Source of the DNA: Sphingobacterium corticibacter
GTDB lineage: Bacteria > Bacteroidota > Bacteroidia > Sphingobacteriales > Sphingobacteriaceae
Direction of reading: 5' to 3'
Assembly (NCBI RefSeq): GCF_003076635.1
Contig: NZ_QDKG01000005.1
Location: 1-64,000 of the forward strand
DNA length: 64,000 bases
Shown here: piece by piece, positions 27,602 through 36,753 of the stretch
Layout: every line of letters starts with the position of its first letter
How positions within the stretch are numbered: the stretch's first letter is position 1
The notes under the pieces: model-generated
Databases searched by the model: none
Told to the model about the DNA's origin: nothing
What the model saw: the letters and a program-made list of their open reading frames with translations, nothing else
Made by a program: the position numbers and the translations under genes

Positions 27602-27913
27602 TTGCTGAATACATTGGCAATTGATCCAGACTACGTGGAAGCAAACTTAAACACCGCTGCCATCATTATGAACATGGCTAATCAAGCGCTAATGGATCTT
27701 AACGGAGACAAATCGGTATCTGATGCAGACTACAATACTCGTGTAGAAACAATCAAAGCGGATATGGGTAAAGCAGTTCCTTATTTGGAAAAAGCACTAA
27801 GCAAAGATCCAAACAACACAAACACGTTGAGTAACTTGAAAAGCTATTATATCTTCATCCAAGATGAAGATAAAGCCAACGAGATTCAAGCTAAGTTAGA
27901 AGCTGCTCGCTAG
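27602..27913 (+). pseudogene. Truncated second copy of the TPR gene
   Basis: The frame encodes IDPDYVEANLNTAAIIMNMA through to EIQAKLEAAR, matching the last 98 or so residues of the TPR protein at 24228-25400. Only a few substitutions are present (for example NTNTLS for NTNALS). No signal peptide or upstream TPR units remain, and the frame opens on unrelated sequence at 27584. It is the 3' stump of a duplicated gene and keeps its own copy of the terminator. Confidence 0.85.
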
Positions 27914-28018
27914 TTTTACTAGTAACATAGCGTCATCATCATAGATGATGCAAATAGAAAGAGGTATTTACAATGTAAATACCTCTTTCTTTGTATATGG
28001 AATAAAACAAATTGTTAG
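27620..28018 (+). repeat. Duplicated segment, copy B
   Basis: This is the partner of 25107-25509. Homology begins abruptly at ATTGATCC and ends abruptly after AAATTGTTAG, and unrelated sequence follows on both sides. The two copies enclose about 2.1 kb of minus-strand genes. Confidence 0.85.
27956..27990 (+). terminator. Second copy of the TPR terminator
   Basis: It is the same hairpin as at 25443-25477 with one loop difference (CAA/TG in place of CGA/TG). It follows the truncated TPR copy. Confidence 0.8.
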
Positions 28019-28185
28019 ACCATGCAGAAGCTCTAATCACTCAGAAACTACAGCCTCCTTGATAATAAATCCTATCCCCCTGTACAATTCTAGCTGGACC
28101 ATCATTGGTGGTTTCTCTGTAATACGTTAAACGATCAGAAAAGCCAGCCTCAGCATTTGAAATAACTATCGTAACATTGTCGACA

Positions 28186-28217
28186 ACAAAAAAACCACTT
28201 GCTGTTGCAAGTGGCTC
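28186..28217 (-). terminator. Terminator of the glutamine synthetase gene
   Basis: On the minus strand CCACTTGC, a TGTT/AACA loop and GCAAGTGG are followed by a run of seven T. It lies about 40 bp past the glnN stop codon. Confidence 0.85.
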
Positions 28218-28253
28218 TCGGGTAATAGATAGGTTAGTTAGTTATGCTGTTGA

Positions 28254-30443
28254 TTAGTGAATGAACAGTAACTCACGCAACTTAGGCAATGGCCACTTGT
28301 TATCATCTACTATTTTCTCTAATTTATTCACGTGGTAACGAATCTCATCGAAGTAAGGTTTTACCAATTCGTCGTATGCGATAGCGCGATCGCGGATATC
28401 CTCGATTTCGTTCGCTTTCTTACGCTCCTGACGCATGGCTTCCGATTTCTCCAAAGCGATATTGATGTGTGAGGAGATACGCTCGATGAAGTTACGCTGT
28501 GAGCTGTACGCTTCTGCCGAAAGACCAATCTCTTTCAAACCTTTTACGTTTTCGATCAATTGATTTTGGTAAGCGAAACAAGCTGGAGCGATCAAGCTGT
28601 TGGTCAACTCAGTGATCACACGTGCTTCGATTTGCAATTTCTTGTAGAAATTCTCTAACAAAATCTCATGTCTTGCTTCCGATTCGCGTTTTGAATAGAT
28701 GCCTAGCTTTTCGAATAATGCTAACGACTCTTCGCTTACGTATACATCTAATGCTTTAGGCGTCGATTTGATATTAGATAATCCACGAGTAGCTGCTTCC
28801 TCTGCCCACTCATCGCTATAACCATTTCCTTCGAAACGAATTGCTCTAGATTCTTTGATGTAACGACGAACGACATTCAATAACGCTAGGTCTTTTTTGA
28901 TGCCTTTTTTGATTTGCTTATCTACTTCGATCTTGAATTCGATCAATTGATTTGCCACGATAGCATTCAAGATAGTCATTGGCAATGCCGAGTTGGCAGA
29001 AGATCCAACTGCGCGGAATTCAAATTTGTTTCCAGTAAAGGCAAAAGGTGATGTACGGTTACGATCCGTATTATCCATTTTCAAATCTGGAATTTTAGGA
29101 ATACCGTGCCATAGATTAGCTTCATTTCTCACCTTTTTCGCTACGCGAGCAGATTCTACCTCGTCCAAGATATCATCCAACTGAGATCCCAAGAAGATAG
29201 AGATAATCGCTGGTGGCGCCTCATTCGCACCTAAACGGTGATCGTTGGAGTGACTTGCAATAGATGCACGTAACAAATCTGCGTGTGCAGATACCGCCTT
29301 GATGGTATTCACAAAGAATGTTAAGAACATCAAGTTGTTTTTCGGCGTTTTGCCTGGTGCTAATAGATTGACACCTGTATTAGTAATCAATGACCAGTTA
29401 TTGTGTTTACCAGAACCATTGATACCGCTGTAAGGTTTCTCGTGCAATAACACTTTGAAGTGATGACGTTTAGCCACTTGCTCCATCAGGTTCATCAACA
29501 ATTGGTTGTGATCGATCGCCAAGTTGATCTCTTCGAACATCGGTGCACACTCAAACTGCGTAGGCGCTACCTCGTTGTGACGCGTTTTCAAAGGAATACC
29601 CAATTTCAACGCTTCATTTTCCAAATCCACCATAAACGCTAATACGCGCTCTGGAATAGCTCCGAAGTAATGATCGTCTAATTGTTGTCCTTTGGCAGCC
29701 ATGTGGCCAAATAAAGTACGACCTGTCAATTGCAAATCTGGACGCGCATTGTACAACGAAAGATCGACCAAAAAGTATTCTTGCTCAATACCCAAAGAAG
29801 CAGTTACTTTATTAACTGATTTATCAAAGAATTGCGCAACATCTGTTGCTGCTTTATCTATCGCAGAAACTGCTTTTAATAAAGGTGCTTTATAATCTAA
29901 TGATTCGCCCGTGTAGGATACAAAAACGGTCGGAATGCATAAAGTCTTGCCACCGCCAGTTTCAAACAAGAAAGCCGGTGATGATGGATCCCAAGCAGTA
30001 TATCCACGTGCTTCGAATGTGTTGCGGATACCACCATTTGGAAAAGAAGATGCATCTGGTTCTTGTTGTACCAAGGCATCTGCCGTAAATTTTTCAATGG
30101 CTAATCCATTGTTATCTGGTTCGAAAAATGCATCATGCTTCTCTGCAGTTGAACCCGTCAATGGTTGAAACCAGTGCGTATAGTGTGAAGCGCCATTCGC
30201 CAGAGCCCACGATTTCATTGCTTGCGCAATATCTTCAGCCAATTCGCGAGAAATGCGTTTTGATCCTTCAATAGACTCTTTAAGTTCTACAAAAGTTGGC
30301 TTTGGCAGGTAGTCGCGCATTTTGTCTACCGTGAATACATTTTTACCATAGATTGCTATGGCTTTTTTGGACTCAGCATATCCCTCGTGATTAATTTCTC
30401 TTGAACCAGCTGAATTTACAGATTGAAACCGTAAGAATGACAT
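28254..30443 (-). CDS. glnN: Glutamine synthetase type III
   Basis: The enzyme makes glutamine from glutamate, ammonia and ATP. At 729 residues it is the long GSIII type (GlnN) found in Bacteroidota. It has the family segments VFTVDKMRDYLP near the N-terminus, FETGGGKTLCIPTVFVSYTG, SLGIEQEYFLVD (metal-binding glutamate), NEVAPTQFE, and GSGKHNNWSL in the catalytic core. The gene is alone, with a long AT-rich leader before it and a strong terminator after it. It is intact. Confidence 0.97.
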   Translation of the reverse strand: MSFLRFQSVNSAGSREINHEGYAESKKAIAIYGKNVFTVDKMRDYLPKPTFVELKESIEGSKRISRELAEDIAQAMKSWALANGASHYTHWFQPLTGSTAEKHDAFFEPDNNGLAIEKFTADALVQQEPDASSFPNGGIRNTFEARGYTAWDPSSPAFLFETGGGKTLCIPTVFVSYTGESLDYKAPLLKAVSAIDKAATDVAQFFDKSVNKVTASLGIEQEYFLVDLSLYNARPDLQLTGRTLFGHMAAKGQQLDDHYFGAIPERVLAFMVDLENEALKLGIPLKTRHNEVAPTQFECAPMFEEINLAIDHNQLLMNLMEQVAKRHHFKVLLHEKPYSGINGSGKHNNWSLITNTGVNLLAPGKTPKNNLMFLTFFVNTIKAVSAHADLLRASIASHSNDHRLGANEAPPAIISIFLGSQLDDILDEVESARVAKKVRNEANLWHGIPKIPDLKMDNTDRNRTSPFAFTGNKFEFRAVGSSANSALPMTILNAIVANQLIEFKIEVDKQIKKGIKKDLALLNVVRRYIKESRAIRFEGNGYSDEWAEEAATRGLSNIKSTPKALDVYVSEESLALFEKLGIYSKRESEARHEILLENFYKKLQIEARVITELTNSLIAPACFAYQNQLIENVKGLKEIGLSAEAYSSQRNFIERISSHINIALEKSEAMRQERKKANEIEDIRDRAIAYDELVKPYFDEIRYHVNKLEKIVDDNKWPLPKLRELLFIH

Positions 30444-30568
30444 ATATTTTGAAAGTTAATTTTGCAATAAATTGCTAAGCAGCATTAAAAAAATGCTTTC
30501 ACATCACATTTTCTTTTGTAAATATGACTCTTTTCTCGAAAAAAAGCAAAAATTTATTTTTTTTTAAA

Positions 30569-30603
30569 ACAAAAAATGAGGAAAATTACTTTTCCCCATT
30601 TTA
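30569..30603 (-). terminator. Terminator of the S9 peptidase gene
   Basis: On the minus strand AAAATGGGGAAAA and TTTTCCTCATTTT pair with one mismatch and are followed by a T-run. It lies about 25 bp beyond the peptidase stop codon. Confidence 0.65.
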
Positions 30604-30623
30604 AATCTTAGCATCAAAATACG

Positions 30624-33452
30624 TTACATACTCAATCCCCAATCGATTCCTTTATGGATTGCAGGCACACCCGACGTGATCCAGACTGGTGCTGGCTTAC
30701 CTTTCAAGAAATGGTCGAAAAATTGTGCTTCGCGCTGTTGAATATCTTTTCTATTCTGGCGTTGTATCAAATTATGGTCGTCGCCATTGTAATTCAATAA
30801 CCACACTGGCTTCTGCAAGCGACGCAATGCCGTAAACATTTCGATACCTTGATACCATGGCACAGCGCCATCTTGGTCATTGTGCATAATCACAACAGGT
30901 GTGTTCACACGATCCATGAAGAATAAAGGCGAGTTCTCAATGTAAAGATCACGCGCTTCCCACAAATTCTGCCCGATACGACTTTGTGTATTTTCATATT
31001 GAAACTGTCGCGACATCCCTGAGCCCCAACGAATACCGCCGTACGCAGAAGTCATATTGACGACAGGCGCACCTGTCCATGCCGCAGCATACATATTGGT
31101 GCGCGTAATCAAATGCGCTACTTGATAACCGCCCCAGCTTTGTCCTTGAATTCCCATTTTTGTCGAATCGACAAAACTATTGGTACGTGCCAAATGCTGC
31201 ATTCCCGAATTGATGTATTCTTCTGCCGCTTGGCCTGGATAGCCAGTCTCGTAGGAAATATCTGGCGCAAATACCAAATAACCATTACTCACGAAATATG
31301 GAATATTCAAGCGTGAAGGCGTTGGTGCAGGTGCTTGATAGGTATACAAGCCATCCGTTAACTTCTCATAGAAATACGCGATGATTGGGTATTTTTTATT
31401 TGGATCAAAATCTTCTGGTTTATACAAAATGCCGGAAGCATCGTGCCCATTTGGTGTAGTCCAATGCACAAGCTCTGCTGTTCCCCAATTATAACCAGCC
31501 TGTTGCGTATTGATATCAGTTAGCCTGCGTTCCTGATCCATCTTCGCACTGTTAATATATAGATCGGGCGAATGCTGGTAATCCTCTTTCGTATAAATCA
31601 CCTGTGCCAAATCCTCGCTTGCTTCCACTTTACGATATGTCTTTGGCCGCATTAAGATCTTTTTAGGGTTTGACTTTCCTGCATTGACACTATAAAAACC
31701 ATTTTCTTTTGTTGTCTCGTCAAAAGCTGTGAGGAATTGATCTTTATCAGACAGGTATGTCGAGCGGTATCTTGGATTCTCTTCGCGCGACAAATTAACG
31801 GCGCGGAATGTGATTTTTTGCTCCCTTCCATAACCATTTGTAATCGTGTAAGGTTTCTTTTTGCCTGTTAAGTCAAAAGCCCAAATATCATAACGATCGT
31901 TAATATACACCGTTTGACCATCCTTGGACCAACCTGCCACACCGTATGCGCTTGGCAATGCCGGCATATCATTCTCCTCGTCTACAAAACTTACGGCAAT
32001 ACCTTCGTGTAACGATTTTTTCGAATCGTTGGCCAAGTCATAACTCGACCAGCTTGCCGTAGCACGATCAAAGAAAACAGCATAGTCTGCCTTTGGAGAC
32101 AAATAGGCTTGTCCATTAAGATCGGAAGCGATCAATTTATGCTGACCGCTTTTGGTCGATACCTTATAAATATTCGACTTCGTACCCAGATCCCATTGCG
32201 AAGAAATACGATTTCCAAAATCAGATGTGACTAATACCCACTCTTCGTTACCCGAATCTGTTGTGATGACTCGATTGAAAGTTTCATCGCTCAAAGGGAT
32301 AATCGTAGCTGATGACTGCGGATACACTACGGCGGAGAAGCTTTTGGTTTGATCACGTTTCAAATTGACCAATTGCTGAGGTTGCAAGTAGTCATCTTTC
32401 CAATGCCAAATATCTAATTTAGCATGCTCAAATTCCACTAGCGTGGTATCCTTGACCAATGGAATTGGCGCCAAACCGATGTATAACTTTTGCCCGTTTT
32501 CACTAAATCTAAGCGGTGCATCGCCACTCACCCACCAATTTTGTGGTACGCCAGCAGTAGCTTGCTGTCCGATCAGTCGTGCGGAATCCTGATTGGCCGT
32601 GTAATAATATAATTTATATTCTTTGGACAAGGTTTTGTCATCTCCCTTGAAGGCTACAAAAGAAAGTTGCGATTGATCTTCCGAAAAACTAAACTGCTTG
32701 TATGTGCCTTTACCATGACTGATTTTCTTCAAGGATTTGTCACCAACAGAATAGAGGTACAATCCTGCATCTCGAAGGGATACACTATCCTTCTCCTCTC
32801 CTTTTTTACTGAATAGCAATTGTCGTTCATCTGCGCTCCACTCATATTGGTCTACACCAACAAAGTTGGTCGTATCGCCTGTAGGCAAATGCAATAGGTG
32901 CAATATGGTTTTTGTCTTGCTCTTTGCCGGAGTTTTTTTGGCTTGTGCTGTGCTATCCTTGGCAGCGCTAGTATCTGCAGATGCTTTGCTTTCTGCAAGA
33001 AATGCGACATACTCGCGACTATTACGGGCCATTTTAAAAGACTTTACGTCGGCATATTTCAATGGCGCAGCTTTACTTTTCAGATTATAGACCAACAACG
33101 AATCTTTGGGCATCTCGTCTGATTTCTTCTTCTTGATCTTCGCTTCTCTTACTGCGGAGAAATAGGGCTTGATGCCCGCTACAAGAAATGCGTCATTACT
33201 GGTTAGACTCGCTCCATCACCGCGTGGTACGCTTAGCAAAAGCGTATTTTTCTGATCTTTTAATTCTAAAACAGCGTCACCTTCCTGCGGGGTGATCGTA
33301 TAGTACACGAATTTGCCCGATTTACTTAAGTTGGCTGTACCGATGCTTTTCCAATTATCGTATACATCGTGATTCAAAGGTGGTTTTTGCGCCATGGCTT
33401 GCACACTCACAAAAGTGCTGAGTGCAAGACATAATTTACTCCAATTATTCAT
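30624..33452 (-). CDS. Secreted S9-family prolyl oligopeptidase
   Basis: From the ATG at 33452 the protein has 942 residues and a signal peptide (NNWSKLCLALSTFVSVQAMA). The frame is open 30 codons further upstream, but that part would hide the signal. A long beta-propeller-like region precedes the C-terminal alpha/beta hydrolase domain. The nucleophile is in GIQGQSWGGY, the aspartate in MHNDQDGAVPW, and the histidine in YNGDDHNL. It should cleave peptides in the periplasm. It diverges from the SIMPL gene. Confidence 0.9.
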   Translation of the reverse strand: MNNWSKLCLALSTFVSVQAMAQKPPLNHDVYDNWKSIGTANLSKSGKFVYYTITPQEGDAVLELKDQKNTLLLSVPRGDGASLTSNDAFLVAGIKPYFSAVREAKIKKKKSDEMPKDSLLVYNLKSKAAPLKYADVKSFKMARNSREYVAFLAESKASADTSAAKDSTAQAKKTPAKSKTKTILHLLHLPTGDTTNFVGVDQYEWSADERQLLFSKKGEEKDSVSLRDAGLYLYSVGDKSLKKISHGKGTYKQFSFSEDQSQLSFVAFKGDDKTLSKEYKLYYYTANQDSARLIGQQATAGVPQNWWVSGDAPLRFSENGQKLYIGLAPIPLVKDTTLVEFEHAKLDIWHWKDDYLQPQQLVNLKRDQTKSFSAVVYPQSSATIIPLSDETFNRVITTDSGNEEWVLVTSDFGNRISSQWDLGTKSNIYKVSTKSGQHKLIASDLNGQAYLSPKADYAVFFDRATASWSSYDLANDSKKSLHEGIAVSFVDEENDMPALPSAYGVAGWSKDGQTVYINDRYDIWAFDLTGKKKPYTITNGYGREQKITFRAVNLSREENPRYRSTYLSDKDQFLTAFDETTKENGFYSVNAGKSNPKKILMRPKTYRKVEASEDLAQVIYTKEDYQHSPDLYINSAKMDQERRLTDINTQQAGYNWGTAELVHWTTPNGHDASGILYKPEDFDPNKKYPIIAYFYEKLTDGLYTYQAPAPTPSRLNIPYFVSNGYLVFAPDISYETGYPGQAAEEYINSGMQHLARTNSFVDSTKMGIQGQSWGGYQVAHLITRTNMYAAAWTGAPVVNMTSAYGGIRWGSGMSRQFQYENTQSRIGQNLWEARDLYIENSPLFFMDRVNTPVVIMHNDQDGAVPWYQGIEMFTALRRLQKPVWLLNYNGDDHNLIQRQNRKDIQQREAQFFDHFLKGKPAPVWITSGVPAIHKGIDWGLSM

Positions 33453-33556
33453 ACTAAGTGTTAAGTTGACAGTTTGTGAAGTCCAATAATAGCATTTTTT
33501 GCTTAACTTGCTTATGATTGTAATGCAACAAGTTTGGCACAATTAAAAACATACTT

Positions 33557-34291
33557 ATGAAAAACACACCCATTATTGTTAGTATTATTGGCGCCATTGC
33601 GCTCATTTGTGTGGCTTGGATATTCGGCTCATCGTACCGTTATAAGTACAATAATAGCAACACCATCAACGTGACTGGCAATGCTAAAATGGACTTCGAA
33701 TCCGACATCGTAAAATGGTCTGCGTCGTACAGCCGTAAATCTACGGATTTGAGTGCCGCCTCAGAGCAGCTAGGTAGAGATCGGGATTTGGTCAAAAGTT
33801 TTCTGGTGCAGCGTGGTATTCAGGAAAAGGAAATCCGCTTCAATGCCGTCAATATCAGTCGAGAATTTAATTACTATACCGATAGCCAAGGAAATAGCTC
33901 CAATACTTTCACCGGATACAATCTTTCGCAACAAGTGAGCATAGAATCGAAAGATTTAGAAAAGGTCGATAATGCCTCACGCGAGATCTCCAGTTTAATT
34001 TCACAAGGAGTTGAATTAAGCTCCAATGCTCCAAACTACTATTTTTCTGGATTGGAAGATCTAAAATTGCAACTTATTTCTCAGGCGTCTGAAAACGCCA
34101 AATTACGCGCTCAAAATATTGCGACGGAATCGGCTACTTCTCTGGGACAATTGGTGAAAGCGGATCTTGGAATTTTCCAGATAACAGGACAGAACGATAA
34201 TGAAGAGTATTCTTACGGAGGTGCATTCAACACCAGTTCACGCAGCAAAACAGCGAATATTACTGTCAAAGCCAGTTATTTAGCACGTTAG
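33557..34291 (+). CDS. SIMPL-domain (DUF541) protein
   Basis: The 244-residue protein has one N-terminal hydrophobic segment (PIIVSIIGAIALICVAWIFG) acting as a membrane anchor or signal. A SIMPL domain follows, with INVTGNAKMDFESDIVKWSA, repeated helices, FTGYNLSQQVSIESKDLEKV and a final TANITVKASY strand. SIMPL proteins are periplasmic and of poorly defined role. It is followed after 30 bp by the MBL gene. Confidence 0.85.
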   Translation: MKNTPIIVSIIGAIALICVAWIFGSSYRYKYNNSNTINVTGNAKMDFESDIVKWSASYSRKSTDLSAASEQLGRDRDLVKSFLVQRGIQEKEIRFNAVNISREFNYYTDSQGNSSNTFTGYNLSQQVSIESKDLEKVDNASREISSLISQGVELSSNAPNYYFSGLEDLKLQLISQASENAKLRAQNIATESATSLGQLVKADLGIFQITGQNDNEEYSYGGAFNTSSRSKTANITVKASYLAR

Positions 34292-34321
34292 TTGTAGCCT
34301 GTTTTATAAAAACGTACAATT

Positions 34322-35158
34322 ATGCACTTATATACCATCGATACCGGATTTTTCAAACTGGATGGCGGCGCTATGTTTGGCGTCGTTCCCCAATCGTTGT
34401 GGTCGCGCACGAATCCACCAGATGCTAAAAATCTATGCACTTGGGCAACGCGCCTCCTCCTGATGGAAGATGGAAACCAACTCACGCTCATCGACACCGG
34501 ATTGGGCGATAAGCAGGATGCGAAGTTTTTTGGACATTACGACTTGCATGGAGATGCCACCTTGGATTCTTCATTGGCAAAACACGGCTTCCATCGCGAT
34601 GATATTACAGATATCATCCTAACGCATCTGCACTTTGATCACTGTGGTGGCGCGATCAAGCGTGAGAGTGAACAATTGATTCCAGCCTTTAAAAATGCGA
34701 AATATTGGTCCAATGAGAAGCATTGGGATTGGGCGACTGTCGATCCAAATCCTAGGGAGAAAGCTTCCTTTCTAAAAGAGAACATCTTGCCAATTCAGGA
34801 ATCCGGTCAGCTTAATTTCTTGGCCGAAGGCCAATCATTCAACGATCAGGTGGCTATTCGCTATGCGAATGGCCATACCGAGGCCATGATGTTGCCACAA
34901 ATCCAGTATAAGGGGAAGACGATCTTGTATATGGCCGATCTACTACCATCCGTAGGTCACATTCCTATTCCATATGTCATGAGTTATGATGTGCGACCAC
35001 TGGTAACGATGGATGAGCGAAAAGATTATTGGCAAGAAATCGTAGATAATGAATATATCCTGTATCTGGAGCATGATCCAGAACACGAGTGCTGCACCCT
35101 GCAACACACGGAGAAAGGCATCCGCTTAAAGGAGACGTTTAAGTTGAGTGAGATTTGA
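34322..35158 (+). CDS. MBL-fold metallo-hydrolase
   Basis: The 278-residue metallo-beta-lactamase-fold enzyme contains LTLIDTGLGDK, the metal motif THLHFDHCGG (HxHxDH), NGHTEAMM and YMADLLPS. The overall layout resembles lactonase-like or quorum-quenching members, but the substrate cannot be named. The protein is cytoplasmic because there is no signal peptide. It probably shares a transcript with the SIMPL gene. Confidence 0.88.
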   Translation: MHLYTIDTGFFKLDGGAMFGVVPQSLWSRTNPPDAKNLCTWATRLLLMEDGNQLTLIDTGLGDKQDAKFFGHYDLHGDATLDSSLAKHGFHRDDITDIILTHLHFDHCGGAIKRESEQLIPAFKNAKYWSNEKHWDWATVDPNPREKASFLKENILPIQESGQLNFLAEGQSFNDQVAIRYANGHTEAMMLPQIQYKGKTILYMADLLPSVGHIPIPYVMSYDVRPLVTMDERKDYWQEIVDNEYILYLEHDPEHECCTLQHTEKGIRLKETFKLSEI

Positions 35159-35214
35159 TTATTTAGGTTGATAAGGTTAATATAAGTGAGAATGATTGAT
35201 AGCGCTAGAATCTT

Positions 35215-35248
35215 TCGTCTTTGCGCGGAGGTACGACGACGCAATCTC
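35215..35248. repeat. REP-like intergenic element
   Basis: The stretch reading TCGTCTTTGCGCGGAGGTAC and then GACGACGCAATCTC is much more GC-rich than its surroundings. It resembles the short dispersed intergenic repeats seen in Bacteroidota genomes. GTTGATAA recurs nearby at about 35167, 35266 and 35277. It cannot be confirmed from a single window. Confidence 0.35.
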
Positions 35249-35331
35249 TTTTTTGGGGTTCAGAAAGTTGATAATAGTTGATAAAGTTATAGCGATTAAA
35301 GATTACCGCAACTTCGTAATGACTATATAAC

Positions 35332-35361
35332 AAAAAAAAGGCGAGCTCGCGCTCGCCTTTT
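35332..35361. terminator. Bidirectional GC-rich terminator
   Basis: A GGCGAGC / GCTCGCC stem sits between a run of eight A and a run of five T. It separates the convergent MBL and outer-membrane beta-barrel genes and can serve both. Confidence 0.85.
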
Positions 35362-35416
35362 TACTGCATAAATTTTATCGTAACAAAAGATATCTATACG
35401 ATTCTTTGTTTCTTAT

Positions 35417-36046
35417 TTAGAATTGGAAACCAAGTCCAAATGACCATACACGGTTAGAATACGTTCTATCTGTATTACCTGGGGCTAAATTAGTTAACCC
35501 TAAACCGTAACCAGCATTAATCAACAATCCACCGTTAAAGCGGTAACCTGCCAAAAAGTTAACACCGGCATCGAATCGTTTCATATCTCCATCACTTCCA
35601 AATTCAATATCTCTGTCTCCAGATGTTTCCACACCACCAACAGTAGTAGATCCTTTAAATTTTCCACTTAAGTTAAGTCCTGCGTAAGGACCTGCTCCTA
35701 AGAAAATACTTCCAGTATATCCAGTTGGAATATAATAAACTGCGTTTACAGGAATCTCTAATGACATCGTATTGACTGAAGCCGAGCCACCATTGGTCGC
35801 ATTTCCTGTCTCAAATTTTGTACCCTTACCTTGTAAAGACAAACCTGGCTGGATAGACAAATTTGGTGCTACCGGAAGATCCGCATAACCCGTTACATTG
35901 AAAGAGGTATTGTTAGATTGACTTTCGCCAAAATTTGATATTTTACCCAAATTCACACCAGCGCGTAATCCATAAGAAACCTGAGCTTGTGCAGCACCAG
36001 CTAACAACATAGCTACACCGAATGATAGTAAAACTTTTTTCATCAC
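35417..36046 (-). CDS. Outer-membrane beta-barrel protein (PorT-like)
   Basis: The 209-residue protein has a signal peptide (MKKVLLSFGVAMLLAGAAQA, cleaved before QVSYGLRAGV). Alternating hydrophobic strands follow (SIQPGLSLQGKG, SLEIPVNAVYYIP, AGYRFNGGLLINAGYGLGL) and end in the aromatic C-terminal strand VWSFGLGFQF. This pattern is typical of the small barrels annotated as porin-family or PorT-family in Bacteroidota. The ligand or role is unknown. Confidence 0.85.
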   Translation of the reverse strand: MMKKVLLSFGVAMLLAGAAQAQVSYGLRAGVNLGKISNFGESQSNNTSFNVTGYADLPVAPNLSIQPGLSLQGKGTKFETGNATNGGSASVNTMSLEIPVNAVYYIPTGYTGSIFLGAGPYAGLNLSGKFKGSTTVGGVETSGDRDIEFGSDGDMKRFDAGVNFLAGYRFNGGLLINAGYGLGLTNLAPGNTDRTYSNRVWSFGLGFQF

Positions 36047-36366
36047 TTTATTATTTAAGTTTTGGACGCAGACTTATTGTCTAGCGCCTCTTACTAGGGT
36101 ACATTACAAAGTTCAGACCAAAAAAGGATTTATACATGTATGGGAAATTCAAAACGCAGTTATTCAATACTTTAATTGTATGACACGCGAATCGATTTAA
36201 CGAAGCACCGACAAAACCTCCAATAAAAGGGTATCGTCAAAGCGATCACACTCAAGGTGATGATATGGGATGAATGGTTGTGAAAGCAATATATTTAGCA
36301 ATCAGATTCAAAAAAAACTTTATTATATCAAAGTAAAAGTATATTTTTGCAAGCCGAAAGGGCAAT
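36047..36366. other. Intergenic region before tRNA-Cys
   Basis: The 320-bp stretch has no convincing gene. It must contain the promoter of the outer-membrane gene (minus) and that of the tRNA (plus). For the latter, TATTTTTG at 36342-36349 fits the -7 consensus and lies about 20 bp before the mature tRNA, although its -33 partner is poor. Confidence 0.5.
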
Positions 36367-36437
36367 GGTCGGATGGCCGAGTGGCTAGGCTGAGGTCTGC
36401 AAAACCTCCTACAGCGGTTCGAATCCGCTTCCGACCT
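36367..36437 (+). tRNA. tRNA-Cys (GCA)
   Basis: A complete cloverleaf of 71 bases is present. Acceptor GGTCGGA pairs with TCCGACC, the anticodon arm GAGGT-CTGCAAA-ACCTC shows GCA, and the T-arm contains GGTTCGAATCC. CCA is not encoded. The small basic protein gene follows after about 40 bp and is probably cotranscribed. Confidence 0.95.
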
Positions 36438-36478
36438 CGTACTTAAATAACAAAAGGTAAAAAATTAAAATTAGCACA

Positions 36479-36658
36479 ATGGGAGTTACTCGTTTAAAAA
36501 GAAAAGATAGAAGAAACAAAACTGTTTCTCGTGTTGAAGTTCAGTTCTTGAAATTAGGTCGTAACATCGAGTTAGGTTCTAAAAGCAAAATGTCTGACAA
36601 AGACCAAATCTCAAAAAACAACGCAATCTTAGATCAATTATCTAAAAGCGCAAACTAA
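36479..36658 (+). CDS. Small basic protein after tRNA-Cys
   Basis: The 59-residue frame begins GVTRLKRKDRRNKTVSRVEV after its methionine and ends ILDQLSKSAN. The N-terminal half is very basic and could bind RNA or DNA; the second half looks helical. I do not recognise a named family. Support for its being a gene comes from the position 42 bp after tRNA-Cys, balanced codon use, an intact frame, and a strong terminator 35 bp after the stop. It may be a conserved small protein of the Sphingobacteriia. Confidence 0.7.
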   Translation: MGVTRLKRKDRRNKTVSRVEVQFLKLGRNIELGSKSKMSDKDQISKNNAILDQLSKSAN

Positions 36659-36689
36659 TCATTACGATCTCTGATCGTATTTGATACAT

Positions 36690-36726
36690 AAAAAAAGGAA
36701 AGATTAAATAATCTTTCCTTTTTTTA
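36690..36726. terminator. Bidirectional terminator after the small basic protein
   Basis: AAGGAAAGATT and AATCTTTCCTT form a perfect stem flanked by an A-run and a T-run. It separates the tRNA-Cys unit from the convergent M16 peptidase gene. Confidence 0.85.
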
Positions 36727-36753
36727 TGTACAATGGTATGCGAATGGGAATCT

